Below, one piece after another: positions 35,601 to 50,400 of a stretch of DNA of 64,000 nt (positions are counted from its first letter, which is position 1; every line of letters begins with the position of its first letter). The position numbers and the translations under genes were made by a program. The stretch is taken from positions 3,100,001 to 3,164,000 of the forward strand of contig NW_027183804.1 in the NCBI RefSeq assembly GCF_041296385.1, in the 5' to 3' direction. This DNA comes from Aphelocoma coerulescens. Lineage: Eukaryota; Chordata; Aves; Passeriformes; Corvidae. The notes under the pieces were generated by a model. That model did not search any database. It was not told where the DNA came from and worked only from the letters and a program-made list of their open reading frames with translations.

Positions 35601-38600
35601 GTCCATGATGACAATGCGGATCAAAGGAGACCATGGTGACACTGCGGAACCGCATGGAACCAAGGAGCCATTGTGACACTGCGGGGCCTCATGGAATCAA
35701 GGAGACCATTGTGACCCAGGTGTTGCATGTGAAGGCAAGGAGCCATTGTGACTCTTTGGGCTTCTTCCCTTGAGCTCTGCAGCTGGCTGTCCCAGCCCAG
35801 CGCACCATGTGCCACCTGCTCTCCTCAGGGCTCTGCCTGCACACAGGCCCAGGAGAAGTTTTCCTGTTTGCAAGGAAAGAATGGAAAAGCCTGAGCAGGT
35901 TTCCTAAACAACAAAGCCCGCTCAGGAGCCACATGCTCAGTACAGGCTGCCTGGAACGATGGCCCCTTTCTATAAGGGTCAGTGTGAGCAGGAATGATCT
36001 CTGGGAGCAGAATTCTCGGAGTCTTTCCACTGAATTCTCTGTGCCTGTGTCTTGGGGTGACTTTAGGATGTGTATCCCCTATCGCTGCTCTATGCCCCGA
36101 AGTTAACTTTGTGCATTTCTGTGCCTTTCAACTGAGCTTGAGAGGAGGGAGACTAAAAAAAAAACCGGACAAACTTCTCAGAGCGTTTGTTCAAGGACAC
36201 ACATACACACTCCTCTGCATCCTGCTTGCAGCAAGGGTGGAGGAAGCAACCTTCTTGCTTTTGAGCCAGTTTTCAGCTCCTTTTCTCTGCAGGGAGATGG
36301 AGAGTTGAACTTTGTTCTCCTGGGACTTCGGGGGTTTCTTTCACTTCTTGTCTTCTTGACTGTTTCAACATCAGACCACACCGGGAGAATTTTCGCCCGA
36401 GGTGGGGGCCCTGAATGTGGGCCCATGAGCCAGCTCCAAGGAGGAGGAGGGAGACTACACCTCCAGAAGTGTTGGGGTTCCTCCCCCCTGCCATGAGGTC
36501 ATGGGAGAGGGGATTCTGGGGTAGAGGCATGGCCTGGGCACGGGGTCTCCCTACTCCCTGCTCACATGTGCCCTAATCCTGTTCCGCACTGGTTATTTTG
36601 TGTTGCCCTGTGCCAGGAGGGCCCTGCTTGTGCCGGGATTGCTCAGTTCTTTGGCAGTGCCCCGCCCATGTGGCTGGAGAAGAAAGAGCTCTGAAACTTC
36701 TCTCAAGAATCGCTCCCTATTTCTTTCCACGGGCCTCGCTGTCTAGGGATGTTTCAGGAGAGCCCACTGAAACACGGAAGGACTCTCCAATTATCCCAGC
36801 TTTCTCTCCACAGCGAGAGGTTTGAATATTTAGCATTGTTATCCTTTTCCTGTGTGTTTGTTAAATAAATAGTTTCTATCTCTTTCACTTTCTTCCCAGG
36901 AAAATTCTTTTTTCCCGAACCTGGTGGGGGAGGGCTGGGTGTAACCTGCCTTCTACCAGAGGATATTTTCCTCCACATTTGTCCAGACCGGCACAGCCTT
37001 CCTTTCCCTGCGTCTCTGTTGCAGATGGAAGCTGCTGGTGCCATTGTCACCTTGAAGCCCTCTTTTGATGCAAGCAGATGTTGCCAGCTGTGTTCAGCAG
37101 CTGTGGCTCAATGTTTCTGCAAAGCTTTTGTGTTCCTCATGGAACCAAGGAGCCTTTGTGACACTGCAGGGGCTGATGGCATCAAGGAGACAATTGTGAC
37201 AGTACAGAACCTCCTAGAAACAAGGCTCCATTGTGACACCGTGGGGAATCATGGAATCAAGGAGCCCATTGTGACACGGCCAGGCCGCATGGAACCAATG
37301 GTCCATGGTTACACTGCGGATTCAAGAAGGCCATGGTGACACCACGGAGCATCATGGAACCATAGGTCCATTGTGACACAGCGGGGCCTCATGGAAACCA
37401 GGGCACCATTGTGGCAAAGCAGGGCCTAATGGAAGCATGGAGAGCATTGGGACATTGTGGGGAATCATGGAAGCATGGAGAGCATTGTGACACTAAGGAA
37501 ACTCCTGGAACCAAGATGACCACTGGCACATCATGGAACCTCATGGAAGCAAGCCTCCATGATGACTTTGGAGGGCCTCATGGAGCACAGGATCCATTGT
37601 GACACAGCAGGACCTGGTGCAACCAAGGAGCCTTTGTGATACTCCAGATGCGCATGGAAGCCAGGGTGCACTGAGACACAGCGGGGCCTTGTTGGAACCA
37701 AAGACACCTCTGCAAAAAACAGGCGAGCTCATAGAAGCAAGGAGTCCATTGTTACAACATAAAACCTGTGGAACCAAGGGACCATTGTGACACTGCGGGG
37801 CCTCATGGAACCAATTGTCCATGATGACAATGCGGATCAAAGGAGACCATGGTGACACTGCGGAACCGCATGGAACCAAGGAGCCATTGTGACACTGCGG
37901 GGCCTCATGGAATCAAGGAGACCATTGTGACCCAGGTGTTGCATGTGAAGGCAAGGAGCCATTGTGACTCTTTGGGCTTCTTCCCTTGAGCTCTGCAGCT
38001 GGCTGTCCCAGCCCAGCGCACCATGTGCCACCTGCTCTCCTCAGGGCTCTGCCTGCACACAGGCCCAGGAGAAGTTTTCCTGTTTGCAAGGAAAGAATGG
38101 AAAAGCCTGAGCAGGTTTCCTAAACAACAAAGCCCGCTCAGGAGCCACATGCTCAGTACAGGCTGCCTGGAACGATGGCCCCTTTCTATAAGGGTCAGTG
38201 TGAGCAGGAATGATCTCTGGGAGCAGAATTCTCGGAGTCTTTCCACTGAATTCTCTGTGCCTGTGTCTTGGGGTGACTTTAGGATGTGTATCCCCTATCG
38301 CTGCTCTATGCCCCGAAGTTAACTTTGTGCATTTCTGTGCCTTTCAACTGAGCTTGAGAGGAGGGAGACTAAAAAAAAAACCGGACAAACTTCTCAGAGC
38401 GTTTGTTCAAGGACACACATACACACTCCTCTGCATCCTGCTTGCAGCAAGGGTGGAGGAAGCAACCTTCTTGCTTTTGAGCCAGTTTTCAGCTCCTTTT
38501 CTCTGCAGGGAGATGGAGAGTTGAACTTTGTTCTCCTGGGACTTCGGGGGTTTCTTTCACTTCTTGTCTTCTTGACTGTTTCAACATCAGACCACACCGG

Positions 38601-41600
38601 GAGAATTTTCGCCCGAGGTGGGGGCCCTGAATGTGGGCCCATGAGCCAGCTCCAAGGAGGAGGAGGGAGACTACACCTCCAGAAGTGTTGGGGTTCCTCC
38701 CCCCTGCCATGAGGTCATGGGAGAGGGGATTCTGGGGTAGAGGCATGGCCTGGGCACGGGGTCTCCCTACTCCCTGCTCACATGTGCCCTAATCCTGTTC
38801 CGCACTGGTTATTTTGTGTTGCCCTGTGCCAGGAGGGCCCTGCTTGTGCCGGGATTGCTCAGTTCTTTGGCAGTGCCCCGCCCATGTGGCTGGAGAAGAA
38901 AGAGCTCTGAAACTTCTCTCAAGAATCGCTCCCTATTTCTTTCCACGGGCCTCGCTGTCTAGGGATGTTTCAGGAGAGCCCACTGAAACACGGAAGGACT
39001 CTCCAATTATCCCAGCTTTCTCTCCACAGCGAGAGGTTTGAATATTTAGCATTGTTATCCTTTTCCTGTGTGTTTGTTAAATAAATAGTTTCTATCTCTT
39101 TCACTTTCTTCCCAGGAAAATTCTTTTTTCCCGAACCTGGTGGGGGAGGGCTGGGTGTAACCTGCCTTCTACCAGAGGATATTTTCCTCCACATTTGTCC
39201 AGACCGGCACAGCCTTCCTTTCCCTGCGTCTCTGTTGCAGATGGAAGCTGCTGGTGCCATTGTCACCTTGAAGCCCTCTTTTGATGCAAGCAGATGTTGC
39301 CAGCTGTGTTCAGCAGCTGTGGCTCAATGTTTCTGCAAAGCTTTTGTGTTCCTCATGGAACCAAGGAGCCTTTGTGACACTGCAGGGGCTGATGGCATCA
39401 AGGAGACAATTGTGACAGTACAGAACCTCCTAGAAACAAGGCTCCATTGTGACACCGTGGGGAATCATGGAATCAAGGAGCCCATTGTGACACGGCCAGG
39501 CCGCATGGAACCAATGGTCCATGGTTACACTGCGGATTCAAGAAGGCCATGGTGACACCACGGAGCATCATGGAACCATAGGTCCATTGTGACACAGCGG
39601 GGCCTCATGGAAACCAGGGCACCATTGTGGCAAAGCAGGGCCTAATGGAAGCATGGAGAGCATTGGGACATTGTGGGGAATCATGGAAGCATGGAGAGCA
39701 TTGTGACACTAAGGAAACTCCTGGAACCAAGATGACCACTGGCACATCATGGAACCTCATGGAAGCAAGCCTCCATGATGACTTTGGAGGGCCTCATGGA
39801 GCACAGGATCCATTGTGACACAGCAGGACCTGGTGCAACCAAGGAGCCTTTGTGATACTCCAGATGCGCATGGAAGCCAGGGTGCACTGAGACACAGCGG
39901 GGCCTTGTTGGAACCAAAGACACCTCTGCAAAAAACAGGCGAGCTCATAGAAGCAAGGAGTCCATTGTTACAACATAAAACCTGTGGAACCAAGGGACCA
40001 TTGTGACACTGCGGGGCCTCATGGAACCAATTGTCCATGATGACAATGCGGATCAAAGGAGACCATGGTGACACTGCGGAACCGCATGGAACCAAGGAGC
40101 CATTGTGACACTGCGGGGCCTCATGGAATCAAGGAGACCATTGTGACCCAGGTGTTGCATGTGAAGGCAAGGAGCCATTGTGACTCTTTGGGCTTCTTCC
40201 CTTGAGCTCTGCAGCTGGCTGTCCCAGCCCAGCGCACCATGTGCCACCTGCTCTCCTCAGGGCTCTGCCTGCACACAGGCCCAGGAGAAGTTTTCCTGTT
40301 TGCAAGGAAAGAATGGAAAAGCCTGAGCAGGTTTCCTAAACAACAAAGCCCGCTCAGGAGCCACATGCTCAGTACAGGCTGCCTGGAACGATGGCCCCTT
40401 TCTATAAGGGTCAGTGTGAGCAGGAATGATCTCTGGGAGCAGAATTCTCGGAGTCTTTCCACTGAATTCTCTGTGCCTGTGTCTTGGGGTGACTTTAGGA
40501 TGTGTATCCCCTATCGCTGCTCTATGCCCCGAAGTTAACTTTGTGCATTTCTGTGCCTTTCAACTGAGCTTGAGAGGAGGGAGACTAAAAAAAAAACCGG
40601 ACAAACTTCTCAGAGCGTTTGTTCAAGGACACACATACACACTCCTCTGCATCCTGCTTGCAGCAAGGGTGGAGGAAGCAACCTTCTTGCTTTTGAGCCA
40701 GTTTTCAGCTCCTTTTCTCTGCAGGGAGATGGAGAGTTGAACTTTGTTCTCCTGGGACTTCGGGGGTTTCTTTCACTTCTTGTCTTCTTGACTGTTTCAA
40801 CATCAGACCACACCGGGAGAATTTTCGCCCGAGGTGGGGGCCCTGAATGTGGGCCCATGAGCCAGCTCCAAGGAGGAGGAGGGAGACTACACCTCCAGAA
40901 GTGTTGGGGTTCCTCCCCCCTGCCATGAGGTCATGGGAGAGGGGATTCTGGGGTAGAGGCATGGCCTGGGCACGGGGTCTCCCTACTCCCTGCTCACATG
41001 TGCCCTAATCCTGTTCCGCACTGGTTATTTTGTGTTGCCCTGTGCCAGGAGGGCCCTGCTTGTGCCGGGATTGCTCAGTTCTTTGGCAGTGCCCCGCCCA
41101 TGTGGCTGGAGAAGAAAGAGCTCTGAAACTTCTCTCAAGAATCGCTCCCTATTTCTTTCCACGGGCCTCGCTGTCTAGGGATGTTTCAGGAGAGCCCACT
41201 GAAACACGGAAGGACTCTCCAATTATCCCAGCTTTCTCTCCACAGCGAGAGGTTTGAATATTTAGCATTGTTATCCTTTTCCTGTGTGTTTGTTAAATAA
41301 ATAGTTTCTATCTCTTTCACTTTCTTCCCAGGAAAATTCTTTTTTCCCGAACCTGGTGGGGGAGGGCTGGGTGTAACCTGCCTTCTACCAGAGGATATTT
41401 TCCTCCACATTTGTCCAGACCGGCACAGCCTTCCTTTCCCTGCGTCTCTGTTGCAGATGGAAGCTGCTGGTGCCATTGTCACCTTGAAGCCCTCTTTTGA
41501 TGCAAGCAGATGTTGCCAGCTGTGTTCAGCAGCTGTGGCTCAATGTTTCTGCAAAGCTTTTGTGTTCCTCATGGAACCAAGGAGCCTTTGTGACACTGCA

Positions 41601-42248
41601 GGGGCTGATGGCATCAAGGAGACAATTGTGACAGTACAGAACCTCCTAGAAACAAGGCTCCATTGTGACACCGTGGGGAATCATGGAATCAAGGAGCCCA
41701 TTGTGACACGGCCAGGCCGCATGGAACCAATGGTCCATGGTTACACTGCGGATTCAAGAAGGCCATGGTGACACCACGGAGCATCATGGAACCATAGGTC
41801 CATTGTGACACAGCGGGGCCTCATGGAAACCAGGGCACCATTGTGGCAAAGCAGGGCCTAATGGAAGCATGGAGAGCATTGGGACATTGTGGGGAATCAT
41901 GGAAGCATGGAGAGCATTGTGACACTAAGGAAACTCCTGGAACCAAGATGACCACTGGCACATCATGGAACCTCATGGAAGCAAGCCTCCATGATGACTT
42001 TGGAGGGCCTCATGGAGCACAGGATCCATTGTGACACAGCAGGACCTGGTGGAACCAAGGAGCCTTTGTGATACTCCAGATGCGCATGGAAGCCAGGGTG
42101 CACTGAGACACAGCGGGGCCTTGTTGGAACCAAAGACACCTCTGCAAAAAACAGGCGAGCTCATAGAAGCAAGGAGTCCATTGTTACAACATAAAACCTG
42201 TGGAACCAAGGGACCATTGTGACACTGCGGGGCCTCATGGAACCAATT
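35601..42248 (+). repeat. Array units 8-10 (class C triplet)
   Basis: These three units of 2216 bp each are identical at every site I compared: GAGACTAAAAAAAAAACCGG, CTATCGCTGC, GCCCCGAAG, TTCGGGGGTTTC, AAAAAACAGGCG and CATTGTGACACTGCGG. They are the most homogeneous run in the array, hence probably its most recent local expansion. Confidence 0.85.
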
Positions 42249-44463
42249 GTCCATGATGACAATGCGGATCAAAGGAGACCATGGTGACACTGCGGAACCG
42301 CATGGAACCAAGGAGCCATTGTGACACTGCGGGGCCTCATGGAATCAAGGAGACCATTGTGACCCAGGTGTTGCATGTGAAGGCAAGGAGCCATTGTGAC
42401 TCTTTGGGCTTCTTCCCTTGAGCTCTGCAGCTGGCTGTCCCAGCCCAGCGCACCATGTGCCACCTGCTCTCCTCAGGGCTCTGCCTGCACACAGGCCCAG
42501 GAGAAGTTTTCCTGTTTGCAAGGAAAGAATGGAAAAGCCTGAGCAGGTTTCCTAAACAACAAACCCCGCTCAGGAGCCACATGCTCAGTACAGTCTGCCT
42601 GGAATGATGGCCCCTTTCTACAAGGGTCAGTGTGAGCAGGAATGATCTCTGGGAGCAGAATTCTCGGAGTCTTTCCACTGAATTCTCTGTGCCTGTGTCT
42701 TGGGGTGACTTTAGGATGTGTATCCCCTATCGCTGCTCTATGCCCCGAAGTTAACTTTGTGCATTTCTGTGCCTTTCAACTGAGCTTGAGAGGAGGGAGA
42801 GGAAAAAAAAAACGGACAAACTTCTCAGAGCGTTTGTTCAAGGACACACATACACACTCCTCTGCATCCTGCTTGCAGCAAGGGTGGAGGAAGCAACCTT
42901 CTTGCTTTTGAGCCAGTTTTCAGCTCCTTTTCTCTGCAGGGAGATGGAGAGTTGAACTTTGTTCTCCTGGGACTTCGGGGGTTTCTTTCACTTCTTGTCT
43001 TCTTGACTGTTTCAACATCAGACCACACCGGGAGAATTTTCTACCGAGGTGGGGGCCCTGAATGTGGGCCCATGAGCCAGCTCCAAGGAGGAGGAGGGAG
43101 ACTACACCTCCAGAAGTGTTGGGGTTCCTCCCCCCTGCCATGAGGTCATGGGAGAGGGGACCCTGGGGTAGAGGCATGGCCTGGGCACAGGGTCTCCCTG
43201 CTCCCTGCTCACATGTGCCCTAATCCTGTTCAGCACTGGTTATTTTGCGTTGCCCTGTGCCAGGAGGGCCCTGCTTGTCCCGTGATTGCTCAGTTCTTTG
43301 GCAGTGCCCCGCCCATGTGGCTGGAGAAGAAAGAGCTCTGAAACTTCTCTCAAGAATCGCTCCCTATTTCTTTCCACGGGCCTGGCTGTCTAGGGATGTT
43401 TCAGGAGAGCCCATTGAAACACGGAAGGACTCTCCAATTATCCCAGCTTTCTCTCCACAGCGAGAGGTTTCAATATTTAGCATTGTTATCTTTTACCTGT
43501 GTGTTTGTTAAATAAATAGTTTCTATCTCTTTCACTTTCTTCCAAGGAAAATTCTTTTTTCCCGAGCCGGGTGGGGGAGGGCTGGGTGTAACCTGCCTTC
43601 TACCAGAGGATATTTTCCTCCACATTTGTCCAGCCGGGCACAGCCTGTCCTTTCCCTGGGTCTCTGTTGCAGATGGAAGCTGCTGGTGCCATTGTCAGCT
43701 TGAAGCCCTCTTTTGATGCAAGCAGATGTTGCCAGCTGTGTTCAGCAGCTGTGGCTCAATGTTTCTGCAAAGCTTTTGTGTTCCTCATGGAACCAAGGAG
43801 CCTTTGTGACACTGCAGGGGCTGATGGCATCAAGGAGACAATTGTGACAGTACAGAACCTCCTAGAAACAAGGCTCCATTGTGACACCGTGGGGAATCAT
43901 GGACTCAAGGAGCCCATTGTGACACGGCCAGGCCGCATGGAACCAATGGTCCATGGTTACACTGCGGATTCAAGAAGAGCACGGTGACACCACGGAGCAT
44001 CATGGAACCATAGTCCATTGTGACACAGCGGGGCCTCATGGAAACCAGGGCACCATTGTGGCAAAGCAGGGCCTAATGGAAGCATGGAGAGCATTGGGAC
44101 ATTGTGGGGAATCATGGAAGCATGGAGAGCATTGTGACACTAAGGAAGCTCCTGGAACCAAGATGACCACTGGCACATCATGGAACCTCATGGAAGCAAG
44201 CCTCCATGATGACTTTGGAGGGCCTCATGGAGCACAGGATCCATTGTGACACAGCAGGACCTGGTGCAACCAAGGAGCCTTTGTGATACTCCAGATGCGC
44301 ATGGAAGCCAGGGTGCACTGAGACACAGCGGGGCCTTGTTGGAACCAAAGACACCTCTGCAAAAAGCAGGCGAGCTCATAGAAGCAAGGAGTCCATTGTT
44401 ACAACATAAAACCTATGGAACCAAGGGACCATTGTGACACTGTGGGGCCTCATGGAACCAATT
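42249..44463 (+). repeat. Array unit 11 (hybrid)
   Basis: It starts like class C, then shows class A features (TACAAGGGTC, GCCTGTCC) with its own variants: TACAGTCTGCC, GGAATGATGG, TTTTCTACCGAGG and GTTTCAATATTTAGC. This mosaic pattern is expected from unequal exchange or gene conversion between units. Confidence 0.8.
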
Positions 44464-47400
44464 GTCCATGATGACAATGCGGATCAAAGGAGACCATGGT
44501 GACACTGCGGAACCGCATGGAACCAAGGAGCCATTGTGACACAGTGGGGCCTCATGGAATCAAGGAGACCATTGTGACCCAGGTGTTGCATGTGAAGGCA
44601 AGGAGCCATTGTGACTCTTTGGGCTTCTTCCCTTGAGCTCTGCAGCTGGCTGTCCCAGCCCAGCGCACCATGTGCCACCTGCTCTCCTCAGGGCTCTGCC
44701 TGCACACAGGCCCAGGAGAAGTTTTCCTGTTTGCAAGGAAAGAATGGAAAAGCCTGAGCAGGTTTCCTAAACAACAAACCCCGCTCAGGAGCCACATGCT
44801 CAGTACAGTCTGCCTGGAACGATGGCCCCTTTCTATAAGGGTCAGTGTGAGCAGGAATGATCTCTGGGAGCAGAATTCTCGGAGTCTTTCCACTGAATTC
44901 TCTGTGCCTGTGTCTTGGGGTGAGTTTAGGATGTGTATCCCCTATTGCTGCTCTATGCCCAGAAGTTAACTTGGTGCATTTCTGTGCCTTTCAACTGAGC
45001 CTGAGAGGGGGGAGAGGAAAAAAATCCGGACAAACTTCTCAGAGCGTTTGTTCAAGGACACACATACACACTCCTCTGCATCCTGCTTGCAGCAAGAGCG
45101 CAGGAAGCAACCTTCTTGCTTTTGAGCCAGTTTTCAGCTCCTTTTCTCTGCAGGGAGATGGAGAGTTGAACTTTGTTCTCCTGGGACTTTGGGGGGGTTT
45201 TTCCCTTCTTCTCTTCTTGACTGTTTCAACATCAGACCACACCGGGAGAATTTTCGCCCGAGGTGGGGGCCCTGAATGTGGGCCCATGAGCCAGCTCCAA
45301 GGAGGAGGAGGGAGACTACACCTCCAGAAGTGTTGGGGTTCCTCCCCCCTGCCATGAGGTCATGGGAGAGGGGACCCTGGGGTAGAGGCATGGCCTGGGC
45401 ACGGGGTCTCCCTACTCCCTGCTCACATGTGCCCTAATCCTGTTCCGCACTGGTTATTTTGTGTTGCCCTGTGCCAGGAGGGCCCTGCTTGTGCCGTGAT
45501 TGCTCAGTTCTTTGGCAGTGCCCCGCCCATGTGGCTGGAGAAGAAAGAGCTCTGAAACTTCTCTCAAGAATCGCTCCCTATTTCTTTCCACGGGCCTGGC
45601 TGTCTAGGGATGTTTCAGGAGAGCCCACTGAAACACGGAAGGACTCTCCAATTATCCCAGCTTTCTCTCCACAGCGAGAGGTTTGAATATTTAGCATTGT
45701 TATCCTTTTCCTGTGTGTTTGTTAAATAAATAGTTTCTATCTCTTTCACTTTCTTCCCAGGAAAATTCTTTTTTCCCGAACCTGGTGGGGGAGGGCTGGG
45801 TGTAACCTGCCTTCTACCAGAGGATATTTTCCTCCACATTTGTCCAGCCGGGCACAGCCTTCCTTTCCCTGCGTCTCTGTTGCAGATGGAAGCTGCTGGT
45901 GCCATTGTCAGCTTGAAGCCCTCTTTTGATTCAAGCAAATGTTGCCAGCTGTGTTCAGCAGCTGTGGCTCAATGTTTCTGCAAAGCTTTTGTGTTCCTCA
46001 TGGAACCAAGGAGCCTTTGTGACACTGCAGGGGCTGATGGCATCAAGGAGACAATTGTGACAGTACAGAACCTCCTAGAAACATGGCTCCATTGTGACAC
46101 CGTGGGGAATCATGGAATCAAGGAGCCCATTGTGACACGGCCAGGCCGCATGGAACCAATGGTCCATGGTTACACTGCGGATTCAAGAAGGCCATGGTGA
46201 CACCACGGAGCATCATGGAACCATAGGTCCATTGTGACACAGCGGGGCCTCATGGAAACCAGGGCACCATTGTGGCAAAGCAGGGCCTAATGGAAGCATG
46301 GAGAGCATTGGGACATTGTGGGGAATCATGGAATCATGGAGAGCATTGTGACACTAAGGAAACTCCTGGAACCAAGATGACCACTGGCACATCATGGAAC
46401 CTCATGGAAGCAAGCCTCCATGATGACTTTGGAGGGCCTCATGGAGCACAGGATCCATTGTGACACAGCAGGACCTGGTGCAACCAAGGAGCCTTTGTGA
46501 TACTCCAGATGCGCATGGAAGCCAGGGTGCACTGAGACACAGCGGGGCCTTGTTGGAACCAAAGACACCTCTGCAAAAAGCAGGCGAGCTCATAGAAGCA
46601 AGGAGTCCATTGTTACAACATAAAACCTGTGGAACCAAGGGACCATTGTGACACTGCGGGGCCTCATGGAACCAATTGTCCATGATGACAATGCGGATCA
46701 AAGGAGACCATGGTGACACTGCGGAACCGCATGGAACCAAGGAGCCATTGTGACACTGCGGGGCCTCATGGAATCAAGGAGACCATTGTGACCCAGGTGT
46801 TGCATGTGAAGGCAAGGAGCCATTGTGACTCTTTGGGCTTCTTCCCTTGAGCTCTGCAGCTGGCTGTCCCAGCCCAGCGCACCATGTGCCACCTGCTCTC
46901 CTCAGGCCTCTGCCTGCACACAGGCCCAGGAGAAGTTTTCCTGTTTGCAAGGAAAGAATGGAAAAGCCTGAGCAGGTTTCCTAAACAAGAAACCCTGCTC
47001 AGGAGCCACATGCTCAGTACAGGCTGCCTGGAACGATGGCCCCTTTCTACAAGGGTCAGTGTGAGCAGGAATGATCTCTGGGAGCAGAATTCTCGGAGTC
47101 TTTCCACTGAATTCTCTGTGCCTGTGTCTTGGGGTGACTTTAGGATGTGTATCCCCTATGGCTGCTCTATGCCCCGAAGTTAACTTTGTGCATTTCTGTG
47201 CCTTTCAACTGAGCTTGAGAGGAGGGAGAGGAAAAAAAAACCGGACAAACTTCTCAGAGCGTTTGTTCAAGGACACACATACACACTCCTCTGCATCCTG
47301 CTTGCAGCAAGGGTGGAGGAAGCAACCTTCTTGCTTTTGAGCCAGTTTTCAGCTCCTTTTCTCTGCAGGGAGATGGAGAGTTGAACTTTGTTCTCCTGGG

Positions 47401-50400
47401 ACTTCGGGGGTTTCTTTCACTTCTTGTCTTCTTGACTGTTTCAACATCAGACCACACCGGGAGAATTTTCTACCGAGGTGGGGGCCCTGAATGTGGGCCC
47501 ATGAGCCAGCTCCAAGGAGGAGGAGGGAGACTACACCTCCAGAAGTGTTGGGGTTCCTCCCCCCTGCCATGAGGTCATGGGAGAGGGGACCCTGGGGTAG
47601 AGGCATGGCCTGGGCACAGGGTCTCCCTGCTCCCTGCTCACATGTGCCCTAATCCTGTTCAGCACTGGTTATTTTGCGTTGCCCTGTGCCAGGAGGGCCC
47701 TGCTTGTCCCGTGATTGCTCAGTTCTTTGGCAGTGCCCCGCCCATGTGGCTGGAGAAGAAAGAGCTCTGAAACTTCTCTCAAGAATCGCTCCCTATTTCT
47801 TTCCATGGGCCTGGCTGTCTAGGGATGTTTCAGGAGAGCCCATTGAAACACGGAAGGACTCTCCAATTATCCCAGCTTTCTCTCCACAGCGAGAGGTTTC
47901 AATATTTAGCATTGTTATCTTTTTGCTGTGTGTTTGTTAAATAAATAGTTTCTATCTCTTTCACTTTCTTCCGAGGAAAATTCTTTTTTCCCGAGCCGGG
48001 TGGGGGAGGGCTGGGTGTAACCTGCCTTCTACCAGAGGATATTTTCCTCCACATTTGTCCAGACCGGCACAGCCTGTCCTTTCCCTGGGTGTCTGTTGCA
48101 GATGGAAGCTGCTGGTGCCATTGTCAGCTTGAAGCCCTCTTTTGATGCAGCAGATGTTGCCAGCTGTGTTCAGCAGCTGTGGCTCAATGTTTCTGCAAAG
48201 CTTTTGTGTTCCTCATGGAACCAAGGAGCCTTTGTGACACTGCAGGGGCTGATGGCATCAAGGAGACAATTGTGACAGTACAGAACCTCCTAGAAACAAG
48301 GCTCCATTGTGACACCGTGGGGAATCATGGAATCAAGGAGCCCATTGTGACACGGCCAGGCCGCATGGAACCAATGGTCCATGGTTACACTGCGGATTCA
48401 AGAAGGCCATGGTGACACCACGGAGCATCATGGAACCATAGGTCCATTGTGACACAGCGGGGCCTCATGGAAACCAGGGCACCATGGTGGCAAAGCAGGG
48501 CCTAATGGAAGCATGGAGAGCATTGGGACATTGTGGGGAATCATGGAAGCATGGAGAGCATTGTGACACTAAGGAAACTCCTGGAACCAAGATGACCACT
48601 GGCACATCATGGAACCTCATGGAAGCAAGCCTCCATGATGACTTTGGAGGGCCTCATGGAGCACAGGATCCATTGTGACACAGCAGGACCTGGTGCAACC
48701 AAGGAGCCTTTGTGATACTCCAGATGCGCATGGAAGCCAGGGTGCACTGAGACACAGCGGGGCCTTGTTGGAACCAAAGACACCTCTGCAAAAAGCAGGC
48801 GAGCTCATAGAAGCAAGGAGTCCATTGTTACAACATAAAACCTGTGGAACCAAGGGACCATTGTGACACTGCGGGGCCTCATGGAACCAATTGTCCATGA
48901 TGACAATGCGGATCAAAGGAGACCATGGTGACACTGCGGAACCGCATGGAACCAAGGAGCCATTGTGACACTGCGGGGCCTCATGGAATCAAGGAGATCA
49001 TTGTGACCCAGGTGTTGCATGTGAAGGCAAGGAGCCATTGTGACTCTTTGGGCTTCTTCCCTTGAGCTCTGCAGCTGGCTGTCCCAGCCCAGCGCACCAT
49101 GTGCCACCTGCTCTCCTCAGGCCTCTGCCTGCACACAGGCCCAGGAGAAGTTTTCCTGTTTGCAAGGAAAGAATGGAAAAGCCTGAGCAGGTTTCTTAAA
49201 CAAGAAACCCTGCTCAGGAGCCACATGCTCAGTACAGGCTGCCTGGAACGATGGCCCCTTTCTACAAGGGTCAGTGTGAGCAGGAATGATCTCTGGGAGC
49301 AGAATTCTCGGAGTCTTTCCACTGAATTCTCTGTGCCTGTGTCTTGGGGTGACTTTAGGATGTGTATCCCCTATGGCTGCTCTATGCCCCGAAGTTAACT
49401 TTGTGCATTTCTGTGCCTTTCAACTGAGCTTGAGAGGAGGGAGAGGAAAAAAAAACCGGACAAACTTCTCAGAGCGTTTGTTCAAGGACACACATACACA
49501 CTCCTCTGCATCCTGCTTGCAGCAAGAGCGCAGGAAGCAACCTTCTTGCTTTTGAGCCAGTTTTCAGCTCCTTTTCTCTGCAGGGAGATGGAGAGTTGAA
49601 CTTTGTTCTCCTGGGACTTTGGGGGTTTCTTTCACTTCTTCTCTTCTTGACTGTTTCAACATCAGACCACACCGGGAGAATTTTCGCCCGAGGTGGGGGC
49701 CCTGAATGTGGGCCCATGAGCCAGCTCCAAGGAGGAGGAGGGAGACTACACCTCCAGAAGTGTTGGGGTTCCTCCCCCCTGCCATGAGGTCATGGGAGAG
49801 GGGACCCTGGGGTAGAGGCATGGCCTGGGCACGGGGTCTCCCTGCTCCCTGCTCACATGTGCCCTAATCCTGTTCAGCACTGGTTATTTTGCGTTGCCCT
49901 GTGCCAGGAGGGCCCTGCTTGTCCCGTGATTGCTCAGTTCTTTGGCAGTGCCCCGCCCATGTGGCTGGAGAAGAAAGAGCTCTGAAACTTCTCTCAAGAA
50001 TCGCTCCCTATTTCTTTCCATGGGCCTGGCTGTCTAGGGATGTTTCAGGAGAGCCCATTGAAACACGGAAGGACTCTCCAATTATCCCAGCTTTCTCTCC
50101 ACAGCGAGAGGTTTCAATATTTAGCATTGTTATCTTTTTGCTGTGTGTTTGTTAAATAAATAGTTTCTATCTCTTTCACTTTCTTCCGAGGAAAATTCTT
50201 TTTTCCCGAGCCGGGTGGGGGAGGGCTGGGTGTAACCTGCCTTCTACCAGAGGATATTTTCCTCCACATTTGTCCAGACCGGCACAGCCTGTCCTTTCCC
50301 TGGGTGTCTGTTGCAGATGGAAGCTGCTGGTGCCATTGTCAGCTTGAAGCCCTCTTTTGATGCAGCAGATGTTGCCAGCTGTGTTCAGCAGCTGTGGCTC

